NCBI GenBank assembly: GCA_033675265.1
Contig: JAUJYZ010001292.1
Location: 372,001-436,000, forward strand
Length of the DNA stretch: 64,000 nucleotides
Reading direction: 5' to 3'
DNA from: Actinostola sp. cb2023
Lineage: Eukaryota > Cnidaria > Anthozoa > Actiniaria > Actinostolidae
The translations under genes were made by a program, and so were the position numbers. This document shows, one piece after another, positions 45,391-56,745 of the stretch; positions within the stretch are counted from its first letter, which is position 1; every line of letters begins with the position of its first letter. The notes below the pieces were generated by a model. The model was given only the letters and a program-made list of their open reading frames with translations. It had not been told where the DNA came from and searched no databases.

Positions 45391-45959
45391 GACGAATTTC
45401 AAAATCGTTTGAAGTCCAATTAAGAAGAATTTCAATTCAATTTTTTTATATTTTACCTTCTATTGTAAAAGCAAATTATTATTCTCATTATCTTATCATC
45501 GTTATACCTTGTTGCTGAATCCTCCTGAGGTTGTGATTTGAATTCCCCTGGCCTCCCCCTCAAAAGGGGCAAACAGTTTTCAGTGATCGAAACTAATGGT
45601 CGTTCACTCAAAAACAAGTAAAATGAAAGATAAACCAACTAGAAATTTGACTTGTTCTTCCTCCAGGACGAGTAGAAGTTTTGCTCTGTGTCTCTCTTTT
45701 TCGCTTGTGATGAATGTACATGTACTAAAATCCCTGTTTAATTTTGTTTACGCTCTTGATTTGTACACAGGTTTGCGGGTTTGTGATTCAGCATGCAAGC
45801 GCCATTTTGAAAACCATGAGGAAATGGGCCAAGTCGGTGCCTAGTCCCCCAGGTTCCAAACACTGTAACATTAAAAATTGTGGATCCCACCAGCCGCTCC
45901 TCCTCGAATTTTGCTCAGAAAGCAAATACCAGAAAAGATGAACTGAAAACAACCGATGC

Positions 45960-46175
45960 AAGTGATTCTAAGTCAGCTGAGCCAGCTGATTCCCGGCCAA
46001 CAGATGCAAAAAAAGCAAGAAAATAACGAGAATTCAAACCAGCATGGAAGATGTTCTGTCAATATTGCCTAAGTTTCCCAAACAGCAAGAAAGAACAGTC
46101 CTCATTTCATAAAGGAAGCCAGGTTGATGGTGTAAGAGCTCATACATCTTTCTACAACTCAAAGAGAGAGTAATA
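45960..46175 (+). pseudogene. hAT N-terminal BED/TTF-like zinc-finger fragment
   Basis: Reads DASDSKSAEPADSRPTDAKK, a stop, then REFKPAWKMFCQYCLSFPNS and QVDGVRAHTSFYNSKRE. The W-K-x-F-C-x2-C ... H-x-S pattern fits the zinc finger at the start of hAT-like transposases. Confidence 0.45.
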
Positions 46176-46779
46176 TGTCTTCAATATTATAAGATCATGA
46201 GTTGAATTGGCACTCAAGATACATGTACGAGGCAACAAGTTATTCTTCGAAGCGGCCATCTTGGATTTCTTTCATCATGTTACATCATGATGCAATCACA
46301 GGAAGCCCAAGGCGAACATGGTTTGAGGATGAAACATGATTAAACAAAGGTTGATTGTCTACCATAAATAAAGACTCGAGGATCCAGCCAAGAGAACTAC
46401 TGGATAAGTTATCTACTAGTACGAGTTCTGGGCGTGATACGAATCTTGATTGTCAATGGCCCTCTTTGAGGATAAAAAAGAGGGCCAATCAAAACTCAAC
46501 CATAATTTACAAAAATATCCATGTTCACAGATATTTTAAATAAATGACAAAGGTTAAGTATTTGCGTGATGCAATCGATCACTCACTCCAGTCTTTCCCC
46601 AGGATCGATTTCCTATTAAAGCCAGAACAGTTCATGGTTCTGGAAGCATTTATCGCCGTTTAAAAAGGATCAATGTATTTGCACATATCTGACGGGATAT
46701 GGTAAAAGCTTCATACCTGGTATTTCAAATACTACCACTCATGTTGAAATATCTGAACCAGGACTCGAAATTAAAAAAA

Positions 46780-47120
46780 TTGTTAAGTTGTGTAGGGTCT
46801 AGCGATATGCATAGCCAGCGGTTATCATATTTAATCGTGACGTCAGAGCACATGTAATCAGTAACATTGAGTTAGCATGAACGTGTAAGTCACCATGAAC
46901 TGCTAGGGCCGCTAACATGAGGTAAATAATCCGTATGATTCGTTATTTAGCTGTAAGTTGGCAGTGATAGCAACCATATGTACATTGTTGTATTTCAGAA
47001 CCGTCAGTTTTTGTCTAAGCCGTATATATACGTCTTCCGTCTAAGTTCGTCATGTAATACGCAAGGAATAAAGTTATGATTGACGCGTGTCTTATGTCGT
47101 GAAGAAGTCTAGCAGTTAGT
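46780..47120. repeat. Probable solo LTR
   Basis: TGTTAAGTTGTGTAGGGTCT starts and GAAGAAGTCTAGCA ends; inside are TATATATACG and AATAAAGTTATG (TATA- and polyA-like). No flanking duplication was confirmed. Confidence 0.4.
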
Positions 47121-47129
47121 AATTTTATG

Positions 47130-47990
47130 TGATCGTACAAGTCGCCTTTTGGCGACTAAGTGGGAAAAAATAGTCACCAAAATGCCAAATTTTTAGTCAC
47201 CAGATTGCAAACTCAAATAGGGGTTACTTTTCACTATCTGACATAATAATAATATGACATCCAGTTGCATTGGACACAAATAATTTACTAACTTTCGAAT
47301 AAAATGACTCCATACATGAAAACCTAAAGGACTTTTGGTGATTGCACTTAATTGTACGAAGGGAATCAACAGCGGATACTAAGCTATTCGTCTTTTCAAC
47401 ATGAATTCGCTGGTCAGAGGCTGAAATGAGGTGCGAAATCCAAGATGGCGTCTAGCAACATATTCGTAAAGTAGGTGCCGATTTTCGAAAACTAGCTTCC
47501 CTGAAAGCCCATCACTACCACGGATTTAGCTTTAAACATTTTCAAAAATTCACAAGGTCTTCAGGTAAAGTGTGTATGGTGTAATGAAGAATTCTAGTTG
47601 ACAATTTGATGACTAACTTTCAGGGTTTGGTCGCCAATGCAGAAATCTTAGGTGCATTGGCGACTGTATCAGTCGCAATTTCGAGCCCTGTGAAAAATAG
47701 TGATTTTCAGTGTGATTTTCCTGCAAATCCTGTTGTTTTGGTTGTTTGTCCAATGAAATTGATTAATATTCAAGATCAAGTAAGATAATTCCAAAACATC
47801 CAAATATCAACTGGAGTTGCTGGAGATGGTGACAAGGATATCCTTAGTGGAAAGAAGTGGATAGATGTGCTGATTGGGAGGCCAGAAACTACTGCCAACG
47901 GAAAGAATATGTGCCACAAGTACTGGATACTGAGTTTTCAGTGTATCAGCTTTCCATTTTTGACAAGCTGGATTAAGAGCTTCAGCTGTT
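47130..47990. other. Non-coding, dispersed-repeat-like sequence
   Basis: TCGCCTTTTGGCGACTAAGT at 47,142 and TGCATTGGCGACTGTATCAG at 47,652 suggest an old dispersed repeat. No coding gene recognised. Confidence 0.4.
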
Positions 47991-48005
47991 CGAGTTGTCA
48001 CTTAA

Positions 48006-48672
48006 AGTGGCTATAACCCCTGTGAGTTTGTTTTAAAAATCGATTATATATTAAGTGAATAGTTGCAGCTTTCAGTATTTTGTGATTTGAACTTTGCGTT
48101 TGTGAGTTAATATAGAACTCAGGATATGCTAATTTGGATATGCTAATTTGGTGACATAATTTAAGTTGTGTTATTTTCTGAAATAGGATAAAACGTTTAT
48201 CAAATCATATCTATAAACTGTGAAAAGATATTGCAAGTTTCAAAATGTTACTAATTTGCACAAGACTGTTTCCTTAAAGGAGCACTCTCACAGGTAATGC
48301 ATTGCGCGCCGTGTTATTGTTTACATACGGGATACTACTTAGATTTGACAAGAACGCACGTGAAAAGTACACGTGAAAAGTTCGCCTTTCGAATTCCGAT
48401 ACGGATCAGCAATGGCAAGTCCGCAGTTCTCCAGAGAAACTCTTCCTTCTGGTGTGGTAAGTAGAAATCCGCCATTTTCGTATCATACGAAAATGGCGCT
48501 GAGGGGTTCAAGGCGCGCAATGCATTACCTGTGAGAGTGCTCCTTTAAAGTATGTCATTTTGATGTCATCTGATTTCCATATCACGATTTCAAACCTCTA
48601 TAACTTGCAAACGTGAAGTTCAAATCACAAAATACTGAAACCTGCAAATATTCACTTAATATGTGACCTCTC
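48006..48672. mobile_element. TTAA-type MITE hosting a second MITE
   Basis: Starts AGTGGCTATAACCCCTGTGA after TTAA at 48,002; inverse arm (ATTTCAAACCTCTATAACTT...CACTTAATATGTGA) ends near 48,672. Same family as 14,126. It is split by the MITE at 48,278-48,544. Confidence 0.75.
48278..48544. mobile_element. 267-bp TTAA MITE nested in another MITE
   Basis: AGGAGCACTCTCACAGGTAA and its inverse TTACCTGTGAGAGTGCTCCT are the ends, arms of about 37 bp (to GCATTGCGCGCC / GGCGCGCAATGC). TTAA at 48,274-48,277 and 48,545-48,548. The AGGAGCAC start is shared with the THAP element at 54,910, so it may be mobilised by that family. Confidence 0.93.
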
Positions 48673-48689
48673 ACGAGAGAACGTTAAAC

Positions 48690-49035
48690 AGGAAAATTAA
48701 CGGGTACTAACGCTTTTTCAGACCATTTAACGGTTTGCTAAATCGTGCTAACAGTTTGGCATGAAGACCAAACGCTTTGCTAAAGTGTTAATAACGGTTT
48801 GGCTTGAAGAGATAACGCTTTGCTAAAGCGTTACTAACGGTTTGGCTTGAAGACCTAATGCTTTAGCAAAGCGTTATTAACGGTTTGGCTTCAGGAAAGC
48901 GTTATAACGGTTTGGCTTGAAGACCTAAAGCATTACTAACGGTTTGACTTGAAGACCTACAGTTGTTTAATCGGCTAACGCTTTGCTTATAAGGCATTAT
49001 ACATGTAATAGCTTGGCTTGAAGACCTATTTTAAA
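48690..49035. repeat. Diverged tandem repeat of about 45 bp
   Basis: Units like AACGGTTTGGCTTGAAGACC plus TAACGCTTTGCTAAAGCGTT recur about seven times with indels. AACGCTTTGCTAAAGCGTT is itself nearly palindromic, so each unit can fold. Confidence 0.85.
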
Positions 49036-50708
49036 TACCGGTTGCTAAAGAGTTATTATCTGATTGATCTTAACAGCGTGTGTTCGTTGGTCATTTAGAA
49101 CCATGACGTGATTGGTTTTAGTCGGGATGCCTGTGGTCATTCTCTGAGACGTCCAGCTAATTTGCATATATCATATTCATAGATCATATTTACACGACAA
49201 CAAACTTTAAACTTTAGCATTACCGTAAACAGTAAAATCGTAATAGGAAAAAGCAAGGTTTCGCAGTCATTTCACATTAGCACTATGGATGGCGAAGAGC
49301 AAGATATCAACAACAACATTTTTTTAGAAGCTTAAGTCATTTCTAAGCAATGGATGTGAATGTTGTGATGGTCCGAAGGGAAAGTCTTGTTCTTTTCAGT
49401 TTTCAGAAGAAACAATTACGTTCAACTTAAATAATGTTCTGGAACTGTCTAGTGCAGAGCTGGATCTGGTGATACTAGCCAACATTCAAGCTTCGAAACA
49501 AACCAATGTCATTGGAGAAAAGAGAGCTCTAAGCCGTTTTAAGTTCATGTTCAAGTTCAAGGCTATCTGCAAAGAGATGTTTTTACACACTTATGGAATT
49601 AGCTACTCAAGATTCCGGCGGCTAAACGAACATTACGAGTCAAACGGAATATGTCCCAGACAACACGACAGCAACAAGAGGCCACCAGTGCACTCACTTT
49701 CACAATCCACTGTAGAGGACATGAAGACATTTGTGACGAACTATGTCGAAGAAAATGCACTTCCAAGACGTATACCTGGGTATAAGAATGATGACATTCA
49801 GTTACTCTCTTCTTGTGATAATATAATATAATAATAATTATAGCAAGACACACGTTTGGAAGGCATACACAACCATGTGTGAAGCATCAGGCAAGAAAGC
49901 TGTGTGTTACACAAAGTTTATTGAACTCTGGGGACAGTTTCATTCGAATGTTGTAGTCGCCAAACCAAGGACAGACTTATGCATGATTTGTCAGCACAAC
50001 ACCTGCAAATTACAGCGTGCTATCAATTTCTCAGATGCCGAGAAGTCTGAGTGTGTTCGAGCACAGCAAAGCACACCTTGACTGTCACACCTCGACTGCT
50101 ACCGTGATGCGTGTAAGAAGGAATCAGAGGAGTTGGGTCAATCACAAGATGTGTCGGGCATACGAAATGCGTGTTCGTGGAAGGCCACCATTCATTACTC
50201 ATTCGACTATGCCCAGCAGGTCCACATTCCTAGCAACCCGATGCAGCCTGGCCCAATATACTTCAAAGCTCCAAGGAAGTGTGGTATATTTGGAGTAATC
50301 TGCGAAGCCATCCCACAACATGAGGTTGATGAGGTTGTCGCAACGGGGAAGGGAGCAAATGCTACCATGAGCTGCCTTCATTACTATTTTGAAAAACAGA
50401 TTATGAAACAGATGTGCATCTACATGCCGATAATTGTGCTGGACAGAACAAAAACAATTATTTTATTTGGTATTTAGCTTGGCGAATTCTGGTGGAATTA
50501 CATCACACTATTTTGTATTCTTTTCTTATTGCTGGACACACTAAGTCTGGCCCTGATCGATGCTTCGGAATAATTAAGAAGGCTTATGAAGCGACTTATA
50601 TTTCGTCGTTATATGAACTTGCCAGTATGGTGGACTCGTCAAGTAGTGTAGGAGTTAACAAAGCCCAGTTAGTAGGCACACATGATGGGCGAGTAATTGT
50701 ACCTGTGT

Positions 50709-52785
50709 ACAGTACCGCCCAAAAGTTGTCATGCACCGAAACGATATATCGCCTCATTTGCCAATATATCGCCAAAAGTGCCGATATATCGCCTAACCAA
50801 TATATCGCCTAACCGATATATCGCTTAAATGATATATCGGTTGACGGCAACTGATATTTAGCCAGGGCAGCAACCGATATATCGCCTAACCGAGATATCG
50901 TCTAACCAAAATATCGTCTTACTGAAATATCGTCATACCGAAATATCGTCTAGGCAGTAAAACCAAATCTGAAATACGGTACTCGAAATATCGGTTGACG
51001 GCCGGCATTTAAGGACAGTGTATTTCACGGCTAAAGGAAATCACCTGAGTATTCATTGATGCAAGAATGAAAGGGTTTTTTGGTTAAGTTAGTTTACTTT
51101 CAGAAAAATAGAGGAAATGATTAAAAATTTGTCATGTAAACATGCTTCCGTTTCTGAACGACCAGACTAACATGCCTTCCTGGCGTCAACTGGCGCCTGA
51201 ACAATTAGCGAACACGCCATCGTCGCCGGCAATTAATTACATGTATCGTTCTTCAAACTATCATGGATCTTTTTTACGATCCATGAAACTATCAACAGGA
51301 TAAAAACATTTCTTTATCTTGAATAAAGAAGATTTATTTGAAAAATTGTAACAGAACCAAGTTTGACGAACACGGCCGATAATTTCAATGTTCCCATGGG
51401 ATTTTTGACAATCACAGCCGCAGTGAATTAGCATTTTCACTATGACAACATAACATTCCGGGACATTAGTGAACACTCCATCGTCACCGGCAATGAATTA
51501 CATGTATCATTCTTAAAACTATAAACGGGTTAAAAACATGTCTTTATCTTGAATAAAGAAGTTTTAATGAAAGAATTGTTTGAACTTTTGATACTCGGTA
51601 TATGGTAGTTGAAGTTTTGAGCTTTTGGCTCAGACTAGAAGTTTTACTTGTAATATTGTAATATAACTAGTTTGACAAATAAGGCCGTGAATTTCAATGT
51701 TTGCCAGCAAAGCTTTTCCCATGGGATTATCGTCTCAGTTTACAATTTTCAGAATCAAAAGTTAACCGATCAGCATGCGAGAAATTATTTTCTCGGGTTT
51801 AAATGGGTTAAAAACATGTCTTTATCTTGAATAAAGAAGTTTTAATGAAAGAATTGTTTGAACTTTTGATACTTGGTATATGGTAGTTGAAGTTTTGAGC
51901 TTTCGGCTCAGACTAGAAGTTTTACTTGTAATATTGTAATATAACTGAGTTTGACAAATACGGCCGTGAATTTCAATGTTTGCCAGCAAAGCTTTTCCCA
52001 TGGGATTATCGTCTCAGTTTACAATTTTCAGAATCAAAAGTTAACCGATCAGCGTGCGAGAAATTATTTGGCAAAAATGTAAACAAGCGTCACGGGCTTG
52101 TGCAGTTCAGAGGTCGCGATTTCCAAGTGATCAGGTTTTCACTGTAATTTGTTTTCCCCGATAAACAAAAACAAAAAGTTTGTTGCTTTGGCCATGCATT
52201 TAATATGGCTACAGCATTTGGGTGGCCTAAAGGTTTCTCGCCGAGTTTAAGCATCACGTTTACGGCTAACACCAAATGTTTGATTGACTTTTAGTAAATG
52301 GGAAAAAATGGGAAAAACTTTCAAATTAATAGAAAATGACCTCGTTTACGTCTAAACACGAAAGGATGGTGAGCAACTGCAGCAAAACCATGATCACGTG
52401 TAAGTTGTACAGTTTCGCCGTCATCTCTCCAAACATGTGAACGATCATGTGGATATTCTGCTGAAAGCTCAGGGAGAGATAGCTTGACGTTTTTCCAGTA
52501 ATCAAAATAGAACTGTTTTATCAGACCAATCACACGAATTGTTGTTTGACAACAAACAAAATGGCATGGCATGGTGAACCACCAATATATGGCTTGTTCA
52601 AACGAAATATCGTTTGCCGGTAACCGAAATATCGCTTGGCAGCAACCGATATATCGCTTGGTTAACCAAAATATTGTTTGCCAGTAAACGAAATATAGTT
52701 CAACCAATATATCGCTTGGCAGCAACCGATATATCGGTGCCGATATATCGCCGAAAAAGCGTGACAGACTTTTGGGCGGTACTGT
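50709..52785. mobile_element. 2.1-kb non-autonomous element with CGATATATCG clusters
   Basis: ACAGTACCGCCCAAAAGT and its inverse ACTTTTGGGCGGTACTGT are the ends. Within about 300 bp of each end, variants of CCGATATATCGCC, CCGAAATATCG and CGATATATCGG occur many times. The middle has no gene. It interrupts the DNCxGQNKN pseudogene exactly between two coding parts. Confidence 0.85.
51290..52070. repeat. 278-bp duplication inside the 2.1-kb element
   Basis: GGGTTAAAAACATGTCTTTA at 51,527 and 51,805 starts two copies over 95% alike; a third, diverged partial copy begins near 51,297 (GGATAAAAACATTTCTTTAT). Confidence 0.9.
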
Positions 52786-53195
52786 TTGATTGGGTAGCAT
52801 TTTTGGAACCTTATTTTCGAAAGATTCCTAACATTATGAAATTTCACCACTTTAGGTTTTCATGTGATCGACCAGGCATGGTTTTCTGTAAGGAGCTTGT
52901 TTCATCAGAAGAACAGGAATTTATGTTACTGAAAGACCACGCAGTCCTCCCACCGAGACTCCTTCCAGCGCAGACTTATCTCCCGATGGTCTGTCAGATG
53001 AGCGCAGGAGGTATCTCTTTCTGGAAATTAGGCAATTCTGTAGGCCAGGCACTGAGGACTTAGTAGCTAGCGCCACCACTGTCGAGTGTATTGTATGTTT
53101 CACAAATTGAAATAGAGATTGATTAAATAACTTATGTAATTAGTTCAAACAATTTTAATAACTGATGAAATTTGTAAATACAATGAAAACATGCT

Positions 53196-53366
53196 ACATA
53201 CACCGATTCCGAACATGGCGAACAATTTGAATAACCATTGTTCCCGACTGACCAGCCTCTCATACAGGTGAGAACGCTTTTGTGTTTCCACATGAACACG
53301 AGGCCAGTCAGTCAAAGAACAATGGTTATTCAAATTGGTCGCCATGTTCGCAATCGGTGAATAATA
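53196..53366. mobile_element. 170-bp MITE with 50-bp arms
   Basis: CACCGATTCCGAACATGGCG...TTTGAATAACCATTGTTC is inverted as GAACAATGGTTATTCAAATT...CGCCATGTTCGCAATCGGTG. Confidence 0.9.
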
Positions 53367-53782
53367 TATGTTTTATAGTAATTCATCATTATCGTGATTT
53401 ACAATCCAGCCGAATATAAATGTTACTTTATAACATCCCGGTCCGAACGTAGCAACGAAGGAACCCAACTGTAAACTCAACTAACTTCATGGTATTTTAA
53501 TATTATTGCGTCGCGCGCGCTTGTGATTGTCAGCTGTTTTCACTCGCTCTCGCTGTTGTAAAATTACCATAGTAACAATGTTCATTAATATACGTATTGC
53601 AAACAAACACTTTTTACCCTGATGATGGCCACAATGGCCGTTTATTCGCATTTATAATTATAGATCAAACAAACATCATGAAAGCTTTAGATGTATACTT
53701 TCTTTTTGAGTAGAGCTTAGAATTATACAATTTTTTAATTTTTTATGTTATTATTATTATTATTATTGTTATTATTTGTTTT

Positions 53783-53968
53783 TATACACCTGTTTTCAGA
53801 AACGTTGCCCTTTTACAAAATACAAAATATTAAAAGCAAAAAAGGAATTAATTAGAGAAACAAAAGAAATGTGCTCAAGCTGAACTCTGGCTTATTGTTT
53901 CTCTAATTAATTCCTTTCTACAATTTACTATTTTGTATTTTGCAAAAGGATTTTTGAAAACAGGTGGA
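53783..53968. mobile_element. 186-bp MITE with long arms
   Basis: CACCTGTTTTCAGAAACGTT...GGAATTAATTAGAGAAACA is inverted as TGTTTCTCTAATTAATTCCT...TTTTTGAAAACAGGTG. A (TAT)n tract lies beside it. Confidence 0.9.
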
Positions 53969-54488
53969 TATATACATATTTTATTAACATTGTAAAAAGC
54001 ATTGAGACTTGTTAATGCGTTTTTTTAAGAAATTATTATTATTATTATGAAATGTCAGAGGACAAAGGGAAAAAACTTATAAGTCAGTGAAACTTGATAA
54101 GGGCGTCCTTTGTCACGCATCACTTGAACGTAACTTGTGAAAGTTCATTTTATGACTCCTTTATGAATATTTGACGACAGCTAGATTAATTGAAAAGTGA
54201 GTAAAAACTTGCTCTAAAAGCTAAAAGGTCTTTTTCCTTATAATAACTCTTATGTGCAGTTCTTGAACTGGCAATATTGGTCAATCAAGGTTAATGGGAA
54301 GAGGTGAGAGATTTCTGACATCTACGGTCCGCTACGGTTCAGTTATATGTCCAGCTGATGGAATACACCCGGGAATACACCACAAACCAAAATGGCTACC
54401 ACAACATCTCATGCAAACCAGCAATTTCCCGTAGAACTAAACTCTCACGGCTTACACACTTTTACACATAAGCAGCTATCCAGTTGAT

Positions 54489-54709
54489 ATGTTTTATTTG
54501 CTTTACCGGTTTATGAGTCCGATTGCACTGTTTCTTCTTGTTTCCCATGCCATCCTAGACAGGTTGTGCTCCGGTGCTATTTCACTTTGGGGAAATGTTA
54601 GCCAGGTCGCACCACCACACCTTTTCTTGCCATTAACTGTAGAGCCATCCAAATCGAGACTGTGTAATGATATATTCCTTAACCTGTGGATGACTGATCG
54701 GCCTTTTAA
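54489..54709 (+). pseudogene. DIRS-type reverse transcriptase, N-terminal piece
   Basis: Reads FLPLTVEPSKSRLCNDIFLN then LWMTDRPFK, the start of the RT domain of cnidarian DIRS-like elements. It stops at the TTAA of a MITE at 54,706-54,709. The palm domain that should follow is missing; later parts appear at 55.6-56.7 and 63.7-64.0 kb. Confidence 0.65.
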
Positions 54710-54905
54710 AGTGCCTATCACCCCTGTGAGATTGTTTTAAAAATCTATTCAATATAAGCTGAATAGTTGGTGGGTTCAATATTTTGTGATTTCAACCTTG
54801 TGTTTTTGAGTTATATAGGTTTGAAATCTCAATATGCAAATTTGATGACGTCTACTAAGGAATTTGCCATAACTTATTTATACTTTTTCAAGAAGAACTT
54901 ATTTC
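54710..54905. mobile_element. TTAA-type MITE, left arm only
   Basis: AGTGCCTATCACCCCTGTGA after TTAA at 54,706; similar to 48,006 and 14,126. No right arm: it runs into the THAP element at 54,906. Confidence 0.7.
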
Positions 54906-54909
54906 TTAA

Positions 54910-55500
54910 AGGAGCACATAGATCAAAATTAAAAATGTCCTTGAAAATACCTTATTATAATGTTAAACCCGTCAATATTCACTCTACCAAACGGTTTTTC
55001 AAATTTTCAATTGGAAGCACTATATTTTCGCCCTTCTTTTTCGAGGCCACTGAATAAATCGATAATTCCGAGTGGGAAATGGGGAGACCAGTCGTGACGT
55101 CATCTTACCAAAGCAAGCTACACGTGAAGTAAGGAAAGTATTGGAGACTTGTCTACGTATAGAAATAGTGCGTTAAAAAAAGCTTTGCAATTCAAAATTT
55201 TCACGAATACTGTGCACCATGCCCAGTAGGTGTGTTGTACAGGATTATTGCAACAACAAATCAAAACCAAAAGAGGGCATTTCGTTACATATTTCGCCAA
55301 CCAACAAAACCAAGGTAACTTAAATCAAGCATGAGAACTGCGTCACCTTTTCTAACTTATACTCAAATGGTACTAGACAAACAGGTTAACTTATCAGATT
55401 GTGTAAAAGCAACTAATTTCCTTTCGTTTAAGCCTTTTAAAGCGTTTTGAATTTATTGTGTAATTTAATTAATTGATTAATTATTCAAACAAATTGGGTG
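54910..55500 (+). mobile_element. 5' part of a THAP-encoding TTAA transposon
   Basis: TTAA at 54,906-54,909 is followed by AGGAGCACATAGATCAAAA. The first exon of a THAP gene follows. No transposase core or matching right end was found, so only a fragment is left. Confidence 0.6.
55219..55314 (+). CDS. THAP zinc-finger first exon
   Basis: ATG at 55,219: MPSRCVVQDYCNNKSKPKEG then ISLHISPTNKTK, ending at donor CCAAG|GTAACT. The MP-x-x-C ... C-x-N ... I-x-LH-x-x-P pattern is the first half of a THAP DNA-binding domain. THAP domains start Kolobok and P-element-type transposases. 32 codons; the rest of the finger (next exon) is not seen before DIRS sequence resumes near 55,500. Confidence 0.75.
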
Positions 55501-55594
55501 ACCAACCTTGAAGGCTGGCCACCCTACATTTTTTCTTAGAGCACACAATTGTTCTGTATCTTGGTTTTCTCTGCGACTCTCGCCTGCAAGCCTT

Positions 55595-56745
55595 CAGTCT
55601 TTTACCCCACAAGAAAGAGAAGTTCCTCAAACAACTAAAGTCTGTTTTAGCGAAATCACATACACATTTAGTCATGCTTCAAAAGCCCCCTGGAAAATGC
55701 TTCTCAATGGCTTTCGCGGTGCCTGGAGCGTACCTTTTTACCAATGAGATCAACCTTGCCATTTCACGCTCGTCCAAGTCCTGGCGTCAAGCAAAGTTAG
55801 AGGGTGCCCTTTTTAGAGTCCTGGGATGGTTTTCTTCAATGGCGTTCAGAACGTCATCGCCACATCAAACTATTATCGGATGCATCTGCGTACAGTTGGG
55901 GCGGTTTTCTTAGCCAAGATGCCATCTCAGTGGAAATCTCCGGCTATACTGGGATCGATCAACCTGGCTCTGGCTAACGTTTTGAGGGGTTTTGGATATT
56001 CTATCAGCAATTCGTGGGTCGACGTTTTCACCGATAGCCAAATTCTAATTAAAGCATGGCATCGACAAGGAGTAAAATCTCAAGCCTTTTCTTCGGCTCT
56101 CAAAAGAGTATTTTCAGCTATGTCATCGCTGAATATTGATCTACATCTGTTTTACATTCCAAGTAAGCGTAATCCCGCTGACCAGCCATCGCGTCGCCTC
56201 AAGATGGGCAACTTAATGACACCCTTTGGGAGTCCATCCAGCAACAGTTCGGTGGAGAGGGTGGCTATTCCGCTGACCTCATGGCCCTCCCCTCAAATGC
56301 AAAAACGAACCTAGAAGGGCGGGTTCTGCCATTCTTCTCGCCATACCCAACACCTCTTTGTGCTGGAGTCCACCTATTTGCCCAGGTGCTACAGCCCTCA
56401 ACAGTTGCTATTTTTGAAAATCTGTACGTCTTCCCACCAATTTGCCTGATAGCTCAAGTGTTTCGATTTCTGAAATTGCTCCATGTCCCGTTTACCATGG
56501 TAGTTCCTCACGTCCTACCTCGAAGACACTGGTGGCCCATGTTGTGTGCTGCTTCAGAACCTCGTGTGCTGTTGCACACTGGTGGCCCATGTTGTGTGCT
56601 GCTTCAGAACCTTGTGTGCTGTTGGCACAAGCCAGCGTCTTGGGTGCACTCTTGGTCCCTTCAAAAGAGGGTTATTGTGGCAATACACCTTATTCACGTG
56701 TGCTGGTTTTCGAGATCAGAATACTAGGATCTTTCACATACAAAT
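55595..56745 (+). pseudogene. DIRS-type RT thumb / RNase H region
   Basis: Frames give KKEKFLKQLKSVLAKSHTHL, LQKPPGKCFSMAFAVPGAYL with FTNEINLAISR, then FLESWDGFLQWRSERH, LLSDASAYSWGGFL (RNase H first Asp), DVFTDSQILIKAWHRQG (second Asp), FYIPSKRNPADQPSRR and CLIAQVFRFLKLLHVPFT. This order fits DIRS-like RT-RNase H followed by the start of the inter-domain region. A 59-bp unit (GCACACTGGTGGCCCATGTT) is duplicated at 56,520-56,630. Several frame changes are present. Confidence 0.75.

Larger units (their letters stand above)
49336..53060 (+). pseudogene. DNCxGQNKN transposase-like pseudogene, split
   Basis: Frames carry, in order: CECCDGPKGKSC and SSAELDLVILANIQ (49,340-49,480); FKFMFKFKAICKEMFLHTYG with RRLNEHYESNGICPR (49,540-49,670); RRIPGYKNDDIQLLSS; KKAVCYTKFIELWGQFHSNV; YAQQVHIPSNPMQPGPIYFK with APRKCGIFGV (50,207-50,300); HADNCAGQNKNNYFIWYLAW (50,418); FLIAGHTKSGPDRCFG; VGVNKAQLVGTHDGRVIVPV (50,650-50,708). 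After a 2.1-kb insertion it resumes with WVAFLEPYFRKIPNIMKFHH (52,791). This family is frequent in cnidarian genomes, from memory; the Asp in DNC-x-GQ is a probable catalytic residue. Several frameshifts make it a pseudogene. Confidence 0.7.

Noticed and set aside
46355..46543. 62-residue ORF
   Set aside because: No recognisable motif; length is within chance expectation.
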